A stretch of 64,000 nt of DNA from a bacterium 1xD42-67 (lineage in GTDB: Bacteria > Bacillota > Clostridia > Oscillospirales > Oscillospiraceae): contig RAYO01000004.1 of assembly GCA_003612335.1 (NCBI GenBank), positions 184,436 to 248,435 on the forward strand, given 5' to 3'. This document shows, in pieces, positions 1 to 9,688 of the stretch. The position numbers were made by a program, and so were the translations under genes. Under the pieces are notes generated by a model that ran no database searches, had not been told where the DNA came from, and saw only the letters and a program-made list of their open reading frames with translations. The stretch's first letter is position 1, and the number at the start of each line of letters is the position of its first letter.

Positions 1-483
1 CCGGGCCAGCTCCCCGGCACAGGTCAGGCCGGCGGGACCGGAGCCGATGACGGCCACCTTATGGCCGTTCTTGGGGGCGGTGGCCACGTTGGCGATGCCG
101 TTCTCCGCAGCCCAGTCGGCCACGAACCGCTCGATCCGGCCGATGGACACCGGCTCGCCCTTGACGCCCCGGACGCACTTGCCCTCGCACTGGGTCTCCT
201 GGGGGCAGACACGGCCCGAGATGGCGGGCAGGGCGTTGGCATCGGACAGCAGCTGATAGGCCCCGGCCAGATCGCCCTCAGCCACTTTGCCCACGAAGTC
301 GGGGATGGGGATGCCCACAGGACATCCGCTGACACAGGGCTTGTTCTTGCAGTTCAGGCACCGCTGTGCCTCGTTCTGGGCCTGCTCCAGGGTGTAGCCC
401 AGGGCCACCTCTTGAAAGTTGGCATTGCGTACATTGGCCTCCTGCTCCGGCATGGGGGTCTTTTCCATCTGCATATTAGCCAT
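1..483 (-). CDS. nfnB: NfnB / glutamate synthase small-subunit-like flavoprotein, partial
   Basis: This is the N-terminal 161 residues of an FAD/NADPH flavoprotein of the GltD/NfnB family; the rest lies left of the window. Seen: a Cys-rich motif with Cys42, Cys45, Cys50 and Cys54 of the kind that binds 4Fe-4S clusters, and a Rossmann dinucleotide-binding GSGPAG at 147-152 just before the cut. The start ATG at 483 follows GGGAGGAGG and overlaps the end of the upstream gene by 8 bp. The upstream gene encodes the matching NfnA subunit, so electron-bifurcating NADH-dependent reduced ferredoxin:NADP+ oxidoreductase is the best call. A stand-alone glutamate synthase small subunit is the alternative. 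Confidence 0.9.
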   Translation of the reverse strand, partial: MANMQMEKTPMPEQEANVRNANFQEVALGYTLEQAQNEAQRCLNCKNKPCVSGCPVGIPIPDFVGKVAEGDLAGAYQLLSDANALPAISGRVCPQETQCEGKCVRGVKGEPVSIGRIERFVADWAAENGIANVATAPKNGHKVAVIGSGPAGLTCAGELAR

Positions 484-1324
484 TCATGGCACCTCCTCCC
501 AGGCGGCAGAGATGCTTCTCCTTCGCCTTGGCTTCATGCTCCTTATAGGTCGCGTTGCGGGCGATCACTTCGTCGAAGTCCACCTTGTGGCCGTCGAAGT
601 CGGGGCCGTCCACACAGGCGAACTTCACCTCGCCGTCCACTGTGAGGCGGCAGCAGCCGCACATGCCAGTGCCGTCGATCATGATGGGGTTCATGCTCAC
701 GGTGGTGGGGATGTCATACTTCTTGGTGAGCTTACAGGCGAATTTCATCATCAGCAGAGGGCCGATGGCGAAGACATGGTCGAACTTCACGCCGCTGTCG
801 ATCAGCTCCTCCAGCTTGCCGGTGACGAACCCGTGGTAGCCGTAGGTGCCGTCGTCGGTGCAGATGTGCAGGTCGGTGCAGGCCTGGCCCATCTCCTCCT
901 CCAGGATGACGATATCCTTGGTCTTGAACCCACCGATCAGGTCCACCTGGTTGCCGGCCTCGTGCAGGGCACGAGCCACCGGCAGGGCGATGGCGCAGCC
1001 CAGGCCGCCGCCCAGAACGGCCACCCGGCCCAAGCCCTCCACATGGGTGGGCAGGCCCAGGGGGCCCACGAAGTCCTGGAGGCAGTCCCCCTCGTTCAGC
1101 TGGTCCAGAGCCAGAGTAGTGCCTCCGATCTTCTGGTAGATCACGGTGACCAGACCGTCCACCGCGCTGGAGATGGTGAGGGGGATCCGCTCTCCCTCCT
1201 CATCCACCCGCAGGATGATGAACTGGCCCGCCTTGGCTTTGGCGGCCACCAGGGGCGCATACACCGAGATCTGACTGATCTCGGGGGTCAGCACCTTTTT
1301 TGCTGCGATCTCATACTTCTTCAC
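476..1324 (-). CDS. nfnA: NfnA, ferredoxin:NADP+ oxidoreductase alpha subunit (PyrK-like)
   Basis: A 282-residue FAD/NAD-binding subunit of the dihydroorotate dehydrogenase electron-transfer (PyrK) type. Seen: an N-terminal FAD-binding barrel, an NAD-binding Rossmann segment around residues 110-125 (LGGGLG), and a C-terminal 2Fe-2S motif with Cys222, Cys224, Cys225 and Cys237, with an Asp five residues before the first Cys as in NfnA proteins. The GTG at 1324 was chosen because GGAGGAG lies 6-8 bases upstream; an in-frame ATG at 1402 has no ribosome site. With NfnB it would move electrons between NADH, ferredoxin and NADP in the cytoplasm. PyrK of pyrimidine synthesis is excluded by the neighbour nfnB rather than pyrD. 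Confidence 0.9.
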   Translation of the reverse strand: MKKYEIAAKKVLTPEISQISVYAPLVAAKAKAGQFIILRVDEEGERIPLTISSAVDGLVTVIYQKIGGTTLALDQLNEGDCLQDFVGPLGLPTHVEGLGRVAVLGGGLGCAIALPVARALHEAGNQVDLIGGFKTKDIVILEEEMGQACTDLHICTDDGTYGYHGFVTGKLEELIDSGVKFDHVFAIGPLLMMKFACKLTKKYDIPTTVSMNPIMIDGTGMCGCCRLTVDGEVKFACVDGPDFDGHKVDFDEVIARNATYKEHEAKAKEKHLCRLGGGAMNG

Positions 1325-1406
1325 TGTTTCTCCTCCTGTCAGAGTTGTTCCTTTTTCCATCACAAGGGATATATTTCCAGCGACTCTCGCCGCACAGATC
1401 ATATCG

Positions 1407-3308
1407 TCACCACTTTTTCCGGCGGATCCCGCCGTAGCGGCGGCGGCGCTTCGCCGCCCGGGCCCACCGGACCAGCCACACCGCCAGGGCCGCCGCCCCA
1501 GTCAGGAGCAGCAGGGCCGCTGTCCCGATCCAGTTCAGGCCCGTCACCAGCTCGATGGGATCCCAGCTGCGGCTCACATGCTTCCGGCCATCCCCGTTGG
1601 GATGGGAGTAACGGGGAGAGAGCCCCTCCTCCCCGAAGGACTGGAGGTAGGCGGCCAGGGCATACCACTCCTTGATCTCATTGCCGTTCTCGTCCCGGAG
1701 GATGCATGCCTCAAAGTCAGTGACGGGGCTCCCGTCGGCCATCTTTGGCTCCAGAGACAGCAGTCCCATGGACTTGCTCTTCACCGTGCCCAGCATCTGG
1801 GCGGAGTACATCCCAGTGACCACCCGGTAGAGCTGATCGTCTTCCACTTGATCGGCGCTGTTCTGGATCCGGCAATCTGTCACACGGTTGAAAAACACCC
1901 GGTGGGTATTGAAGGAGTAGTCCATCCCCGCCATATAGAGCTGGGCGGCGGGCATCAGGGGCGTCACCGAGGCATCCACCTCGGCGGCGGCCTTCAGCTC
2001 CTTGCCGGTGAGGTACACCCCCACCAGGGGGAAGCCGGAGGTGCCGTCGCTCCCCACCCCCATGGACAGCACGTCGAAAGCCATGGACGTTGTGATCTCC
2101 CCTTTGGCCAGGGGGGCTCTCAGCACTCCGTCGGCGGTGACCGCCACGGTTTGGACGTCGGGGCTGTCCGCCTCCAGGTGTCCTGTAGCCCAAAGGAAGG
2201 CATCGGCCGCCAGCTCCCCCAGGGCGTTCCCGCTCTGGACCCCGGAGACCGGGGCGGGCAGGTCGAAGTCCGTCCGGGTGAGCACCTGGTCATAGGTCAG
2301 GCCATACCGGCCCAGATAGGTCCCCCCTACCAGGCCCTTCCACCGCTCCACCAAACGGGCGATGTCCTGGTCTTCGGGGAGGGCCTCGTCGATGGGGATC
2401 AGCCGATAGTCAGCCAGGACCTTGCCTCCCCCCTCGGTCCAGTCGATCGTGATGGACCCCAGGGCCTGGCAATAGGGCCCGGCAGAGACGATATAGGTGC
2501 CGTTGACCAGGATCGGCTCCTCCAGGGTAGTGTGGGTGTGGCCCGAGACGATCAGGTCGATCCCCTCCACCTTCTCCGCCAGCCGCTCGTCTTCCGACAG
2601 CTTTTTCTTCTCATGGGTCCCTGCGTGGGACAGACAGATGATGAACTGGGCCCCCTGCTCCCTCAGATCGTCCACACAGCGCTGGGCATTGGAGACCATA
2701 TCCCCCAGAGCGAACCCGGAGGACGGGGCGCAGGCGTGGGCGTCCTCCCCCATGAGCCCGAAGATCCCATAGACGATCCCGCCCCGCTCCAGGAGCATAT
2801 GGTCCTGGACGTCGTAGGCGGCCATGGCCCGCTGGATGTCCAGCTGATCGGGACTGTCTGCGGCGGGCTTATAGTTGGCCATCAGAAGGGCCGGGGCCTT
2901 TTCTCCGCTGCTCATCACAGCATGGAGCATCTGGGCGAAGCCCGTCCCCCCATGGTCGAACTCGTGGTTGCCCACAGCGGCGGCGTCATAGCCCAAGGCC
3001 CCCATGGTGCGCAGCTCCGCCCCCTGGGTGGTATACAGGGTCTGGATCAGAGAGCCGACAGAGAAGTCTCCCCCGTCCAGGGTCAGCGCGTCGGGATGGG
3101 CCCTCCTCTCTCGGTCCAGGGCGGTCTTCAAACGGGCGTAGCCCCCCGACCCCCCCCCTTCCCCATCGGGCTGGGGGAGGAAATGGGAGTGCAGATCGTG
3201 GGTGAACAGTACTGTCGTGCTGTGGTCCTTCGCCGCCGCTGAGGCGGGCAGAAGGACCAGCAGCAGCACGACCAGAAGAAACAGCGGGATATGGCGCAAG
3301 CGCTTCAC
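1407..3308 (-). CDS. Secreted, membrane-anchored 5'-nucleotidase/metallophosphatase
   Basis: A 633-residue UshA/YfkN-family enzyme expected to hydrolyse nucleotides or other phosphomonoesters outside the membrane. Seen: signal peptide ending in ASAAA (1-26), N-terminal metallophosphatase domain with Asp38-x-His40, GGDF near 80, GNHEFDHG near 115, SHAGTH and SGHTHT further on, then the 5'-nucleotidase C-terminal substrate domain (about 350-540), and finally one transmembrane helix (about 595-615) followed by an Arg/Lys-rich cytoplasmic tail. It is therefore predicted to be tethered at its C terminus with the catalytic part outside. It does not overlap its neighbours. The exact substrate cannot be told from sequence. 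Confidence 0.9.
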   Translation of the reverse strand: MKRLRHIPLFLLVVLLLVLLPASAAAKDHSTTVLFTHDLHSHFLPQPDGEGGGSGGYARLKTALDRERRAHPDALTLDGGDFSVGSLIQTLYTTQGAELRTMGALGYDAAAVGNHEFDHGGTGFAQMLHAVMSSGEKAPALLMANYKPAADSPDQLDIQRAMAAYDVQDHMLLERGGIVYGIFGLMGEDAHACAPSSGFALGDMVSNAQRCVDDLREQGAQFIICLSHAGTHEKKKLSEDERLAEKVEGIDLIVSGHTHTTLEEPILVNGTYIVSAGPYCQALGSITIDWTEGGGKVLADYRLIPIDEALPEDQDIARLVERWKGLVGGTYLGRYGLTYDQVLTRTDFDLPAPVSGVQSGNALGELAADAFLWATGHLEADSPDVQTVAVTADGVLRAPLAKGEITTSMAFDVLSMGVGSDGTSGFPLVGVYLTGKELKAAAEVDASVTPLMPAAQLYMAGMDYSFNTHRVFFNRVTDCRIQNSADQVEDDQLYRVVTGMYSAQMLGTVKSKSMGLLSLEPKMADGSPVTDFEACILRDENGNEIKEWYALAAYLQSFGEEGLSPRYSHPNGDGRKHVSRSWDPIELVTGLNWIGTAALLLLTGAAALAVWLVRWARAAKRRRRYGGIRRKKW

Positions 3309-3363
3309 TGGGGACCTCCGTTTTCAGGGCTCATGTAGGGAGACGGCCTGCTGGGGCCGCAGT

Positions 3364-4365
3364 TCACAGGATGATATCGTGCTGGACGGGGCGATAGAAC
3401 AGCTCCCGGACCTGTTCCGGTGCCCGGGTCTGGCCCAATACCCACATCAGTTTGGCCACAGCGGCCTCCAGGGTCATGTTATACGCCTCCATCAGGCGGA
3501 AACGCTCCTTCACCTGCTGGCCCACCTGATACACCGACATATCGCTGCCCTCATAGGGCACTTGGGTCATCATCACGATGGTCTTGCCATCCTCCAGCCA
3601 TCCTTCGATGGCCTGGGCCAGAGGGCCATCCCCTCCTCCGGGCAGTCCCCCCACCCCGAAGGACTGGAGGATCACCGCCTGATAGCTGTCCTTCAGCAGG
3701 TCCAGGGCCTCCGCTCCCATGCCGGGGATCAGGGTGAGCAGCAGGACCTTGTCCTCCAGGGCATCGTAAAAGGTAGGCTCCGCTCCATAGGTATAGGTCC
3801 GGGGCGCCAGATAGCGGATCAGCTTTTTGTCCCGGATCACCGCTGCCTCGGGGTAATCCACGCAGGAGAAGGCATTGAAGCTCTTGCTGCGCTCTTTCCG
3901 GGCCCGGGTGCCCAGGATCACCTTGCCGTCGAAGACCAGGCTCACGTCATGGGACTCCCGGTCAGAGGCATAGAGGAAGCTGTCATAGAGGTTGCGCCGG
4001 GCGTCGGTGTCATCCAAGGCGATGGACTTCTGGGAACCGGTGATGACGATGGGCTTGGGGGAGTCCTGGATCAGATAGGACAGGGCGGCGGCGGTGTAAG
4101 CCATGGTGTCGGTCCCATGGGTGATGACGAACCCGTCATACTCCTCATACCGCTCTCGGATGGCCCCTGCCATCTCCAGCCAGTGGGCAGGGCTCACATT
4201 GGTACTGTCCAGGTTCATCAGCTGCAGGGTCTCCACCCGGCACAGACCGCCCACCGCCGGGACGTGGTCCAGGATCTCCTCTGAGGTGATCGCAGGACTG
4301 AGCCCCTGGCCGCTCTCTTTCGAGGCGATGGTCCCTCCGGTGGACAGCATCAGGATACGTTTCAA
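3364..4365 (-). CDS. ansA: L-asparaginase, type I (cytoplasmic)
   Basis: A 333-residue asparaginase converting L-asparagine to aspartate and ammonia. Seen: first catalytic motif STGGTIAS with Thr9 and Thr12, second motif THGTDTM at 82-88 with the Thr-Asp pair, and the length of type I cytoplasmic enzymes. No signal peptide, so a cytoplasmic role is inferred. TTG at 4365 is chosen as start because AGAGGAG lies 8 bases upstream and the Thr motif then falls at the usual distance from the N terminus; an ATG at 4413 would overlap the upstream gene and lacks a ribosome site. It starts 22 bp after rmlA and may be co-transcribed with it. Confidence 0.92.
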   Translation of the reverse strand: MKRILMLSTGGTIASKESGQGLSPAITSEEILDHVPAVGGLCRVETLQLMNLDSTNVSPAHWLEMAGAIRERYEEYDGFVITHGTDTMAYTAAALSYLIQDSPKPIVITGSQKSIALDDTDARRNLYDSFLYASDRESHDVSLVFDGKVILGTRARKERSKSFNAFSCVDYPEAAVIRDKKLIRYLAPRTYTYGAEPTFYDALEDKVLLLTLIPGMGAEALDLLKDSYQAVILQSFGVGGLPGGGDGPLAQAIEGWLEDGKTIVMMTQVPYEGSDMSVYQVGQQVKERFRLMEAYNMTLEAAVAKLMWVLGQTRAPEQVRELFYRPVQHDIIL

Positions 4366-4387
4366 GGTCTCGGCTCCTCTCTCATGG

Positions 4388-5245
4388 TCATAGGCATTGC
4401 AGATACTTCCCATACAGGGTCATGGACAGCTCGTCCCCGATGGCGTGGACCTGCTCCTCGGTGACCCAGCCCTCATAGAGGGCCAGCTCCTCCAGACAGC
4501 CCACATAGCGGCCGGTGCTGTCCTGGATCCGCCGGATGGTCTCCCCCGCCGCCAGCAGGCTGTCGGCGGTCCCGGCATCCAGCCAGGTGAAGTTCCGCTC
4601 CAGAGGGATCACCTGGAGCTGGCCCCGGCGCAGATACTCCAGATTCACGTCGGTGATCTCCAGCTCCCCCCGGGCGGAGGGCTTTAGGCGGTGGGCGATC
4701 TCCATCACCTGGTGGTCATAGAAATACAGGCCGGGGATGATATAGTTGGACTTGGGATAGCGGGGCTTCTCCTCGATGGAGATGGCCCGGCCGTCCTTGT
4801 CGAACTCCACCACGCCGAAGGGGCGGGGATCCTCTACCCAGTAGCCGAAGACGGTGGAGCCCCGGTCGTTGGCGGCGGCCCGCTTCAAGGTGGCGGCCAG
4901 GGTGGGGGCATAGAAGATATTGTCTCCCAGCACCAGACACACCCGATCGTTGCCCACGAACTCCTGACCGATCAGCAGCGCGTCGGCGATCCCCCGGGGC
5001 ACCAGCTGCTCCGCATAGGAGATCTTCAGGCCGTACTGTCTGCCGTCTCCCAGGAGGGCCTGGAAGGTGCCTGTCTCCTCCGGCGGGACGATGACCAGGA
5101 TATCCGAGATCCCAGCCTGCATCAGGATGGCGATGGGGTAGTAGATCAGCGGTTTGTCATAGACTGGCAGCAGGGGCTTGCACACCGGCTTGGTCATAGG
5201 GTACAGGCGGGTCCCCTTCCCCGCCGCTAAGACGATACCTTTCAT
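4388..5245 (-). CDS. rmlA: Glucose-1-phosphate thymidylyltransferase
   Basis: A 285-residue nucleotidyltransferase (RmlA/RfbA) making dTDP-glucose from glucose-1-phosphate and dTTP, the first step to dTDP-sugars such as rhamnose. Seen: nucleotide-binding GKGTRLYPMT at 9-18, LGDNIFY near 109-115 with the metal-binding Asp, EEKP near 160 and TWLDAGT near 225. ATG 5245 follows AAAAGGAG. No other rml genes adjoin; asparaginase lies downstream and a MATE exporter upstream, so the role is not refined by context. UTP-dependent relatives cannot be fully excluded, but length and motifs favour RmlA. Confidence 0.93.
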   Translation of the reverse strand: MKGIVLAAGKGTRLYPMTKPVCKPLLPVYDKPLIYYPIAILMQAGISDILVIVPPEETGTFQALLGDGRQYGLKISYAEQLVPRGIADALLIGQEFVGNDRVCLVLGDNIFYAPTLAATLKRAAANDRGSTVFGYWVEDPRPFGVVEFDKDGRAISIEEKPRYPKSNYIIPGLYFYDHQVMEIAHRLKPSARGELEITDVNLEYLRRGQLQVIPLERNFTWLDAGTADSLLAAGETIRRIQDSTGRYVGCLEELALYEGWVTEEQVHAIGDELSMTLYGKYLQCL

Positions 5246-5481
5246 CTTCGATCTCCTTTTCAGACCTTCTGCGGCACAGTGCCCCGGTCGTTCAGTCATT
5301 GTACCACAGAACATATCCCTTTTCAAGACAAAATAGACCTCCGGGACTAAAAGAAGAGGATAGGACGATCCTCCCCCATCCGGGCCGTGAACAGGCGGAA
5401 AAGATGCCCGGGACCTCCCCAAAGGCAGGGGGCGGTCCGGACATCTTGGCGGTCTTCCGGGGCGGCCTATCCAGGAAACGC

Positions 5482-6864
5482 TCAGGTCTTGACGGCGCGC
5501 CGGCACATCTGCGCCCAGTCCAGCCGCTTGACCCACACCATACAGATGATCCCGCGGACCACCAGATCCGCAGCCATGGCCAGCCACACGCCGCTCAGCT
5601 CCATGTGGGCCCAATACAGCAGGAAGGTCGCCGCAGCGATCCGCACGCCCCACATGCCCACCAGCACCGATATGAAGGCCGCTTGGGTGTTCCCCGCCCC
5701 CCGCAGCACGCCGGACAGGACGATGGACAGGCTGAACATGGGCTCTGACACAGCCACGATCCGCAGCATGGCGGCGGCCAGCAGGACCACCTCCTCGTCC
5801 CGGGAGAACAGCCGCGCCAGGGGGACGGCGGGGAGGAACAGCAGCAGCCCGCCCAGGAATCCGGCCAAAAGGCCCAGCCATCCCGCCAGGTCCCCATACC
5901 GTTTCGCCCGTTCCGCCTCCCCTGCCCCCACCTCCTGGCCCACCACCGTGGTGGCGGCGAAGGAGATGCCGTTGGCCGGGAGGTAGCTCATGGCTTCCGC
6001 TGTCACCGCCACATGGTTGGCAGACAGGGCCACATTGCCCAGTGAGGTGACGAACCGGGTCATGATCAGCTGGCCGCTGCTGATGGCCACCCGCTCCAGG
6101 GCCACTGGGAAGCCCAGACGCATCGCCCGCAGGAGGATAAAGCGCTCCGGGCGGTAGGGGCCCCTCACAGAGAGGCGGGTAGGCGACGGCCGGATGAACA
6201 TGATCGCCATCAGCACCAGGGAGGCGGCTGCATAAGAGGCGGAGGTGGCGATCGCCGCCCCTGCCACCTCCAGCCCGGCGCCCCAGATCCGGAAGGTCCG
6301 CCCGGCAAGGACCACCTCCCGTTCCGGGAAGATCAGCAGGAAATTCAACACCACGTTGACGAAGTTCGCGCCGGTGTTCACATAGAGGGGGGTCTTGGTG
6401 TCGCCGCTGCACCGCAGGACAGCAGAGAACACATTGAGCAGGGCATAGAAGGGCAGCCCCATCGCATAGCAGAAGAGATAGGCCTGGGCATCGGCCAGGA
6501 TCTCCTCATCCGCCCCCAGCCAGACCGGGACATGGCTGGAGAGCAGGGCGAAGCAGACCATCAGCAGCCCGCCCAGGGCCAGGGCTCCCACCAGGGCCTG
6601 GTGGGAGGCCCGCCGGGCCCAGTCGAAGTCCTTCGCCCCCAAGCCGTGGGTGACCTGCACTGAGTAGCCCACTCCCAGAGCGGTGAGGATGCCCATGATC
6701 AGCCAGGCCGTGGAGGAGTTGACCGCCACCGCCGCCGTGGCCCGATAGCCCAGCGCGCCGATCATAGCTGTGTCCACATAGGTGGCCATAGTCAGCAGGA
6801 GCTGTTCCAGGATCGCTGGCCAGGCCAGCGCCATGAGATATCTCACCGAGACCTGTTTCGACAT
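5482..6864 (-). CDS. MATE family efflux transporter
   Basis: A 460-residue integral membrane protein of the multidrug and toxin extrusion family, expected to have 12 transmembrane helices and to export a small molecule against Na+ or H+. Seen: two homologous halves, each opening with an amphipathic start and a PAILEQLL/FPVALER-type first helix, the pattern of the NorM/DinF group. ATG 6864 follows GGGAGGTG. It is the last gene of a tightly packed run behind the DMT exporter (29 bp gap) and may be read from the ureide cluster upstream. Substrate unknown. Confidence 0.9.
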   Translation of the reverse strand: MSKQVSVRYLMALAWPAILEQLLLTMATYVDTAMIGALGYRATAAVAVNSSTAWLIMGILTALGVGYSVQVTHGLGAKDFDWARRASHQALVGALALGGLLMVCFALLSSHVPVWLGADEEILADAQAYLFCYAMGLPFYALLNVFSAVLRCSGDTKTPLYVNTGANFVNVVLNFLLIFPEREVVLAGRTFRIWGAGLEVAGAAIATSASYAAASLVLMAIMFIRPSPTRLSVRGPYRPERFILLRAMRLGFPVALERVAISSGQLIMTRFVTSLGNVALSANHVAVTAEAMSYLPANGISFAATTVVGQEVGAGEAERAKRYGDLAGWLGLLAGFLGGLLLFLPAVPLARLFSRDEEVVLLAAAMLRIVAVSEPMFSLSIVLSGVLRGAGNTQAAFISVLVGMWGVRIAAATFLLYWAHMELSGVWLAMAADLVVRGIICMVWVKRLDWAQMCRRAVKT

Positions 6865-6893
6865 AGACGGCACCTCCCCGCACCCAAACGATC

Positions 6894-7784
6894 TCACAGA
6901 TTCATCAATACGATGCTCACGATGGTCATCAGCAGACCCGCCGCCTTCACCCGGGAAAAGCTCTCGCCATAGCGCAGGGCCCCCACCGCCGAGGTGAAGA
7001 GGATCACGCCGCCGCACTGGGTGGGGAAGGCGATGCTGGCCGGGATCCCGGTCAGGGCCCAGGTCATGGTATAGGTGGCCCCCATATTGCACAGGCCCAC
7101 CGTGCTGCCCACCGCCAGCTCCCCGGACGACAGGTGCCCTCCTCGCCTCGTCACCAAAACGATCCCGCTGCTCAGGATGAGGCAGACCAAAAAGATGATC
7201 CAGTAGTAGAGATATTGATAGGCTATGTCCCCATAGAAGGTATACACCTTCTTCGTGATCTCGTTGACCCCGTTGGACAGGAACAGGAGGGGCAGGGCCC
7301 GGTGGAAGACAAGGCCGCCCTCGTGGAACAGGAACAGCGCGGCGCAGGCCAGCAGGATCCCGGCAAGGCGGATGGGAGTCAGCCTCTCCCGCCACAGGGG
7401 CGCCGTCAGCAGTGCGGTGATCACCACCCCCAGCTTGGAGATCAGGGTGGACATGCCGGGCCCGGCCTGGACGATACAGCGCTGGAGGATCAGGAAGGTG
7501 ACCAGATACAGTACGCCAGAGACCATGCCGATCATCCATGTGAAGGTGAACAGGCCGTCCTGCGTCCGGCAGGTCTGGAGCTGCGCCAGCGCAGACAGGG
7601 AGAAGCCTCCCCCAGGCGCACCAAACAGTGCCAGCGTGGCGGAGGAGATCGAAAACGTGACGATATAGTTATACCATATGACTCTGATATGGTCCATCCC
7701 TCTCCTTTTGCCCTCTGAGAGCCCCAGATTGCAGACGGACGACATCAGGATGCTGCAAAGCAGGATCCCATCCATTCCTCTCAT
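6894..7784 (-). CDS. DMT superfamily (EamA-like) transporter
   Basis: A 296-residue polytopic membrane protein with about 10 hydrophobic helices, the size and layout of drug/metabolite transporters. The fit to EamA is loose: the two internal repeats are diverged. ATG 7784 has AAGGAG five bases upstream; a second ATG three codons later lacks proper spacing. It sits between the NhaC-type antiporter and MATE genes at the end of the ureide-hydrolase cluster, so it might export an end product such as an amino acid. That role is inference. Confidence 0.75.
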   Translation of the reverse strand: MRGMDGILLCSILMSSVCNLGLSEGKRRGMDHIRVIWYNYIVTFSISSATLALFGAPGGGFSLSALAQLQTCRTQDGLFTFTWMIGMVSGVLYLVTFLILQRCIVQAGPGMSTLISKLGVVITALLTAPLWRERLTPIRLAGILLACAALFLFHEGGLVFHRALPLLFLSNGVNEITKKVYTFYGDIAYQYLYYWIIFLVCLILSSGIVLVTRRGGHLSSGELAVGSTVGLCNMGATYTMTWALTGIPASIAFPTQCGGVILFTSAVGALRYGESFSRVKAAGLLMTIVSIVLMNL

Positions 7785-7989
7785 CCCCTCTCCTTGGACA
7801 CCAGTCTGCGGATACCCCCAGTTATGAGGGGGACCGTCCGCGCCGCCGCCCGGCTCAGGTCCCCCTCTGCGGGATATGCTTGGACGACATGGGACGACTG
7901 CGCCGAAGCAAAAGAGGTCCGGCGCAGCCATCACAGGTCAGCAGATCGGTGTAACGATCCCACACATACTGGCAGATCGGATCTGTCCG

Positions 7990-9567
7990 TTATTTCACCA
8001 GCAGATTAGGGTTGATCTCCTCATGGGAGAAGTCGTAGTTGGCATACTTCCTGACCGCCATCTTGTGCTGGACATTGACCGCAGTGATGGCAAGGACCAG
8101 GGCCACCGCGATCCCGATGATGGTGTTGTTGGTCAGACCGGAGACGATGTAGGCCACGAAAGCGGACAGGCCGGAGGTCACCGCATAGGGCAGCTGGGTC
8201 CTCACGTGCTGGATGTGGTCGCAGCCGGCCGCCATGGAGGCTTTGATGGTGGTGTCGGAGATGGGAGAGCAGTGGTCGCCGAAGAGACCGCCGCCCACTG
8301 CGGCAGCGATGGCGATCTCGATGCCGATCCCATAGTTGTAGCACACGGGGACGGCGATGGGCATCAGCAGAGCGGTGGTGCCCCAGGAGCTGCCGGTGGC
8401 GAAGGAGATCACACAGCCGGCCATGTAGATCAGGGCGGGGATCAGGGCGGGAGACAGACCGGTGGACTCCACCATCTCGGCCACGAAATACTTCAGGCCC
8501 AGGTTGCCGGACACGGTGGACAGACACCAGGCAAAGGCCAGGATCAGGACGATCTCACTGCCATTGGCAAAGGCGTTGATCCACTGCTGGAAGCCGTCCA
8601 TGAAGGAGAACCGCTTCTGGGAGGCGCCCACCAGGATGGCGGCGATCCCGGCAGAGACGAACCCGATGATGATGCTGGTGGTCACGTCGCAGTTTGTGAA
8701 CACATTGATCCCGTTCTCCATGATGTTGCCGGTATAGAAGATGCTGGCGAACAGGGCGACGAACATGGTGGCCATGGGGATGATGAAGTTGCGCACTGGC
8801 AGGTGGTCGCTCTCCGCGAAGGTCTCGCCGGGCATGTCCTTCACGATGGGGTCATCCTTGGGGCCCAGGATCCGGCCGGCGTCATTGGCCCGCTTCTCCG
8901 CCAGATACATGGGACCGATGTCCTTGCCAGAGGCGGCCACATAGTAGACCACCAGGATGGCCAGGATGGCGTAGAGGTTGTTGGGCAGATACTTCCAGTA
9001 GTAGGTCCAGGCGTCGGTGGCGATGCCCAGAGCCGCCAGCTCGGCAGCGATCAGGCCAGTATAATAGCCTGCGTAGGAGGTGATGGGGGACAGAGCAGCC
9101 ACGTTGCACCCCAGGGAGTCGGTGATGTAGGCCAGCTTGACCCGGGCCACCTTGAAGGCCTCGGTCACAGGGCGCATCACAGCGCCCAAGACGAAGTTGG
9201 GCTCAGTGTAGATGAAAGCGAATCCGGCCGCGCAGGTAGTGACTTCCGCGCTGCGCTTGCTTTTGATCCACTTTCGGGCCCAGCGGGAGAGGGATTCTCC
9301 AGCGCCGGTGAGCTTGAGCATCTTCACATAGCCCTGGAGGACCACGATGATGATGATCGTCTTCAGGTTGCCTGTGCTGGTCAGGTTGGGGTAGAGATAT
9401 TCCTTGAAAAGGGCCACCACCGCCACCAGCGGGTTCCATCCGCTGAGGATGGTCACGCCCAGGAAGGTGCCGATGACCAGGGAGAGCACCGTTTTCTTGG
9501 TATACAGTGCCAGCCCGATCACCACGATCGCAGGGATCACCGATATGATGCCATAATTAGGTTCCAT
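7990..9567 (-). CDS. nhaC: Na+/H+ antiporter NhaC family protein
   Basis: A 525-residue NhaC-family antiporter, polytopic with about 11-12 hydrophobic segments. Seen: the conserved FATGSSWGT signature and GDHCSPISDTTI near the C-terminal half, diagnostic of this family. Some members exchange organic acids or amino acids rather than only Na+/H+ (malate/lactate MleN type). ATG 9567 follows AAAGGAGG. Its place 121 bp behind the dihydroorotase-like gene, inside a catabolic cluster, suggests it may carry the cluster substrate or product, or sustain a Na+ gradient. Substrate unproven. Confidence 0.9.
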   Translation of the reverse strand: MEPNYGIISVIPAIVVIGLALYTKKTVLSLVIGTFLGVTILSGWNPLVAVVALFKEYLYPNLTSTGNLKTIIIIVVLQGYVKMLKLTGAGESLSRWARKWIKSKRSAEVTTCAAGFAFIYTEPNFVLGAVMRPVTEAFKVARVKLAYITDSLGCNVAALSPITSYAGYYTGLIAAELAALGIATDAWTYYWKYLPNNLYAILAILVVYYVAASGKDIGPMYLAEKRANDAGRILGPKDDPIVKDMPGETFAESDHLPVRNFIIPMATMFVALFASIFYTGNIMENGINVFTNCDVTTSIIIGFVSAGIAAILVGASQKRFSFMDGFQQWINAFANGSEIVLILAFAWCLSTVSGNLGLKYFVAEMVESTGLSPALIPALIYMAGCVISFATGSSWGTTALLMPIAVPVCYNYGIGIEIAIAAAVGGGLFGDHCSPISDTTIKASMAAGCDHIQHVRTQLPYAVTSGLSAFVAYIVSGLTNNTIIGIAVALVLAITAVNVQHKMAVRKYANYDFSHEEINPNLLVK

Positions 9568-9688
9568 TGTCTCTGCCTCCTTTAGTGTCTGAAGTTTAGG
9601 GGATCTTGCTCGCTGTTCCTTTTTCTCCGCCGCTCCAGTTCCGGGTACACATCATCCTCTCTCCTCAGCCGTCTCTCTTCGTATGGCC

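Noticed and set aside
4388..6412. A single 674-residue gene spanning rmlA and the MATE gene.
   Set aside because: The upstream half is a GC-rich shadow of the MATE gene; the rmlA start at 5245 has a clear ribosome site and a conserved first motif.
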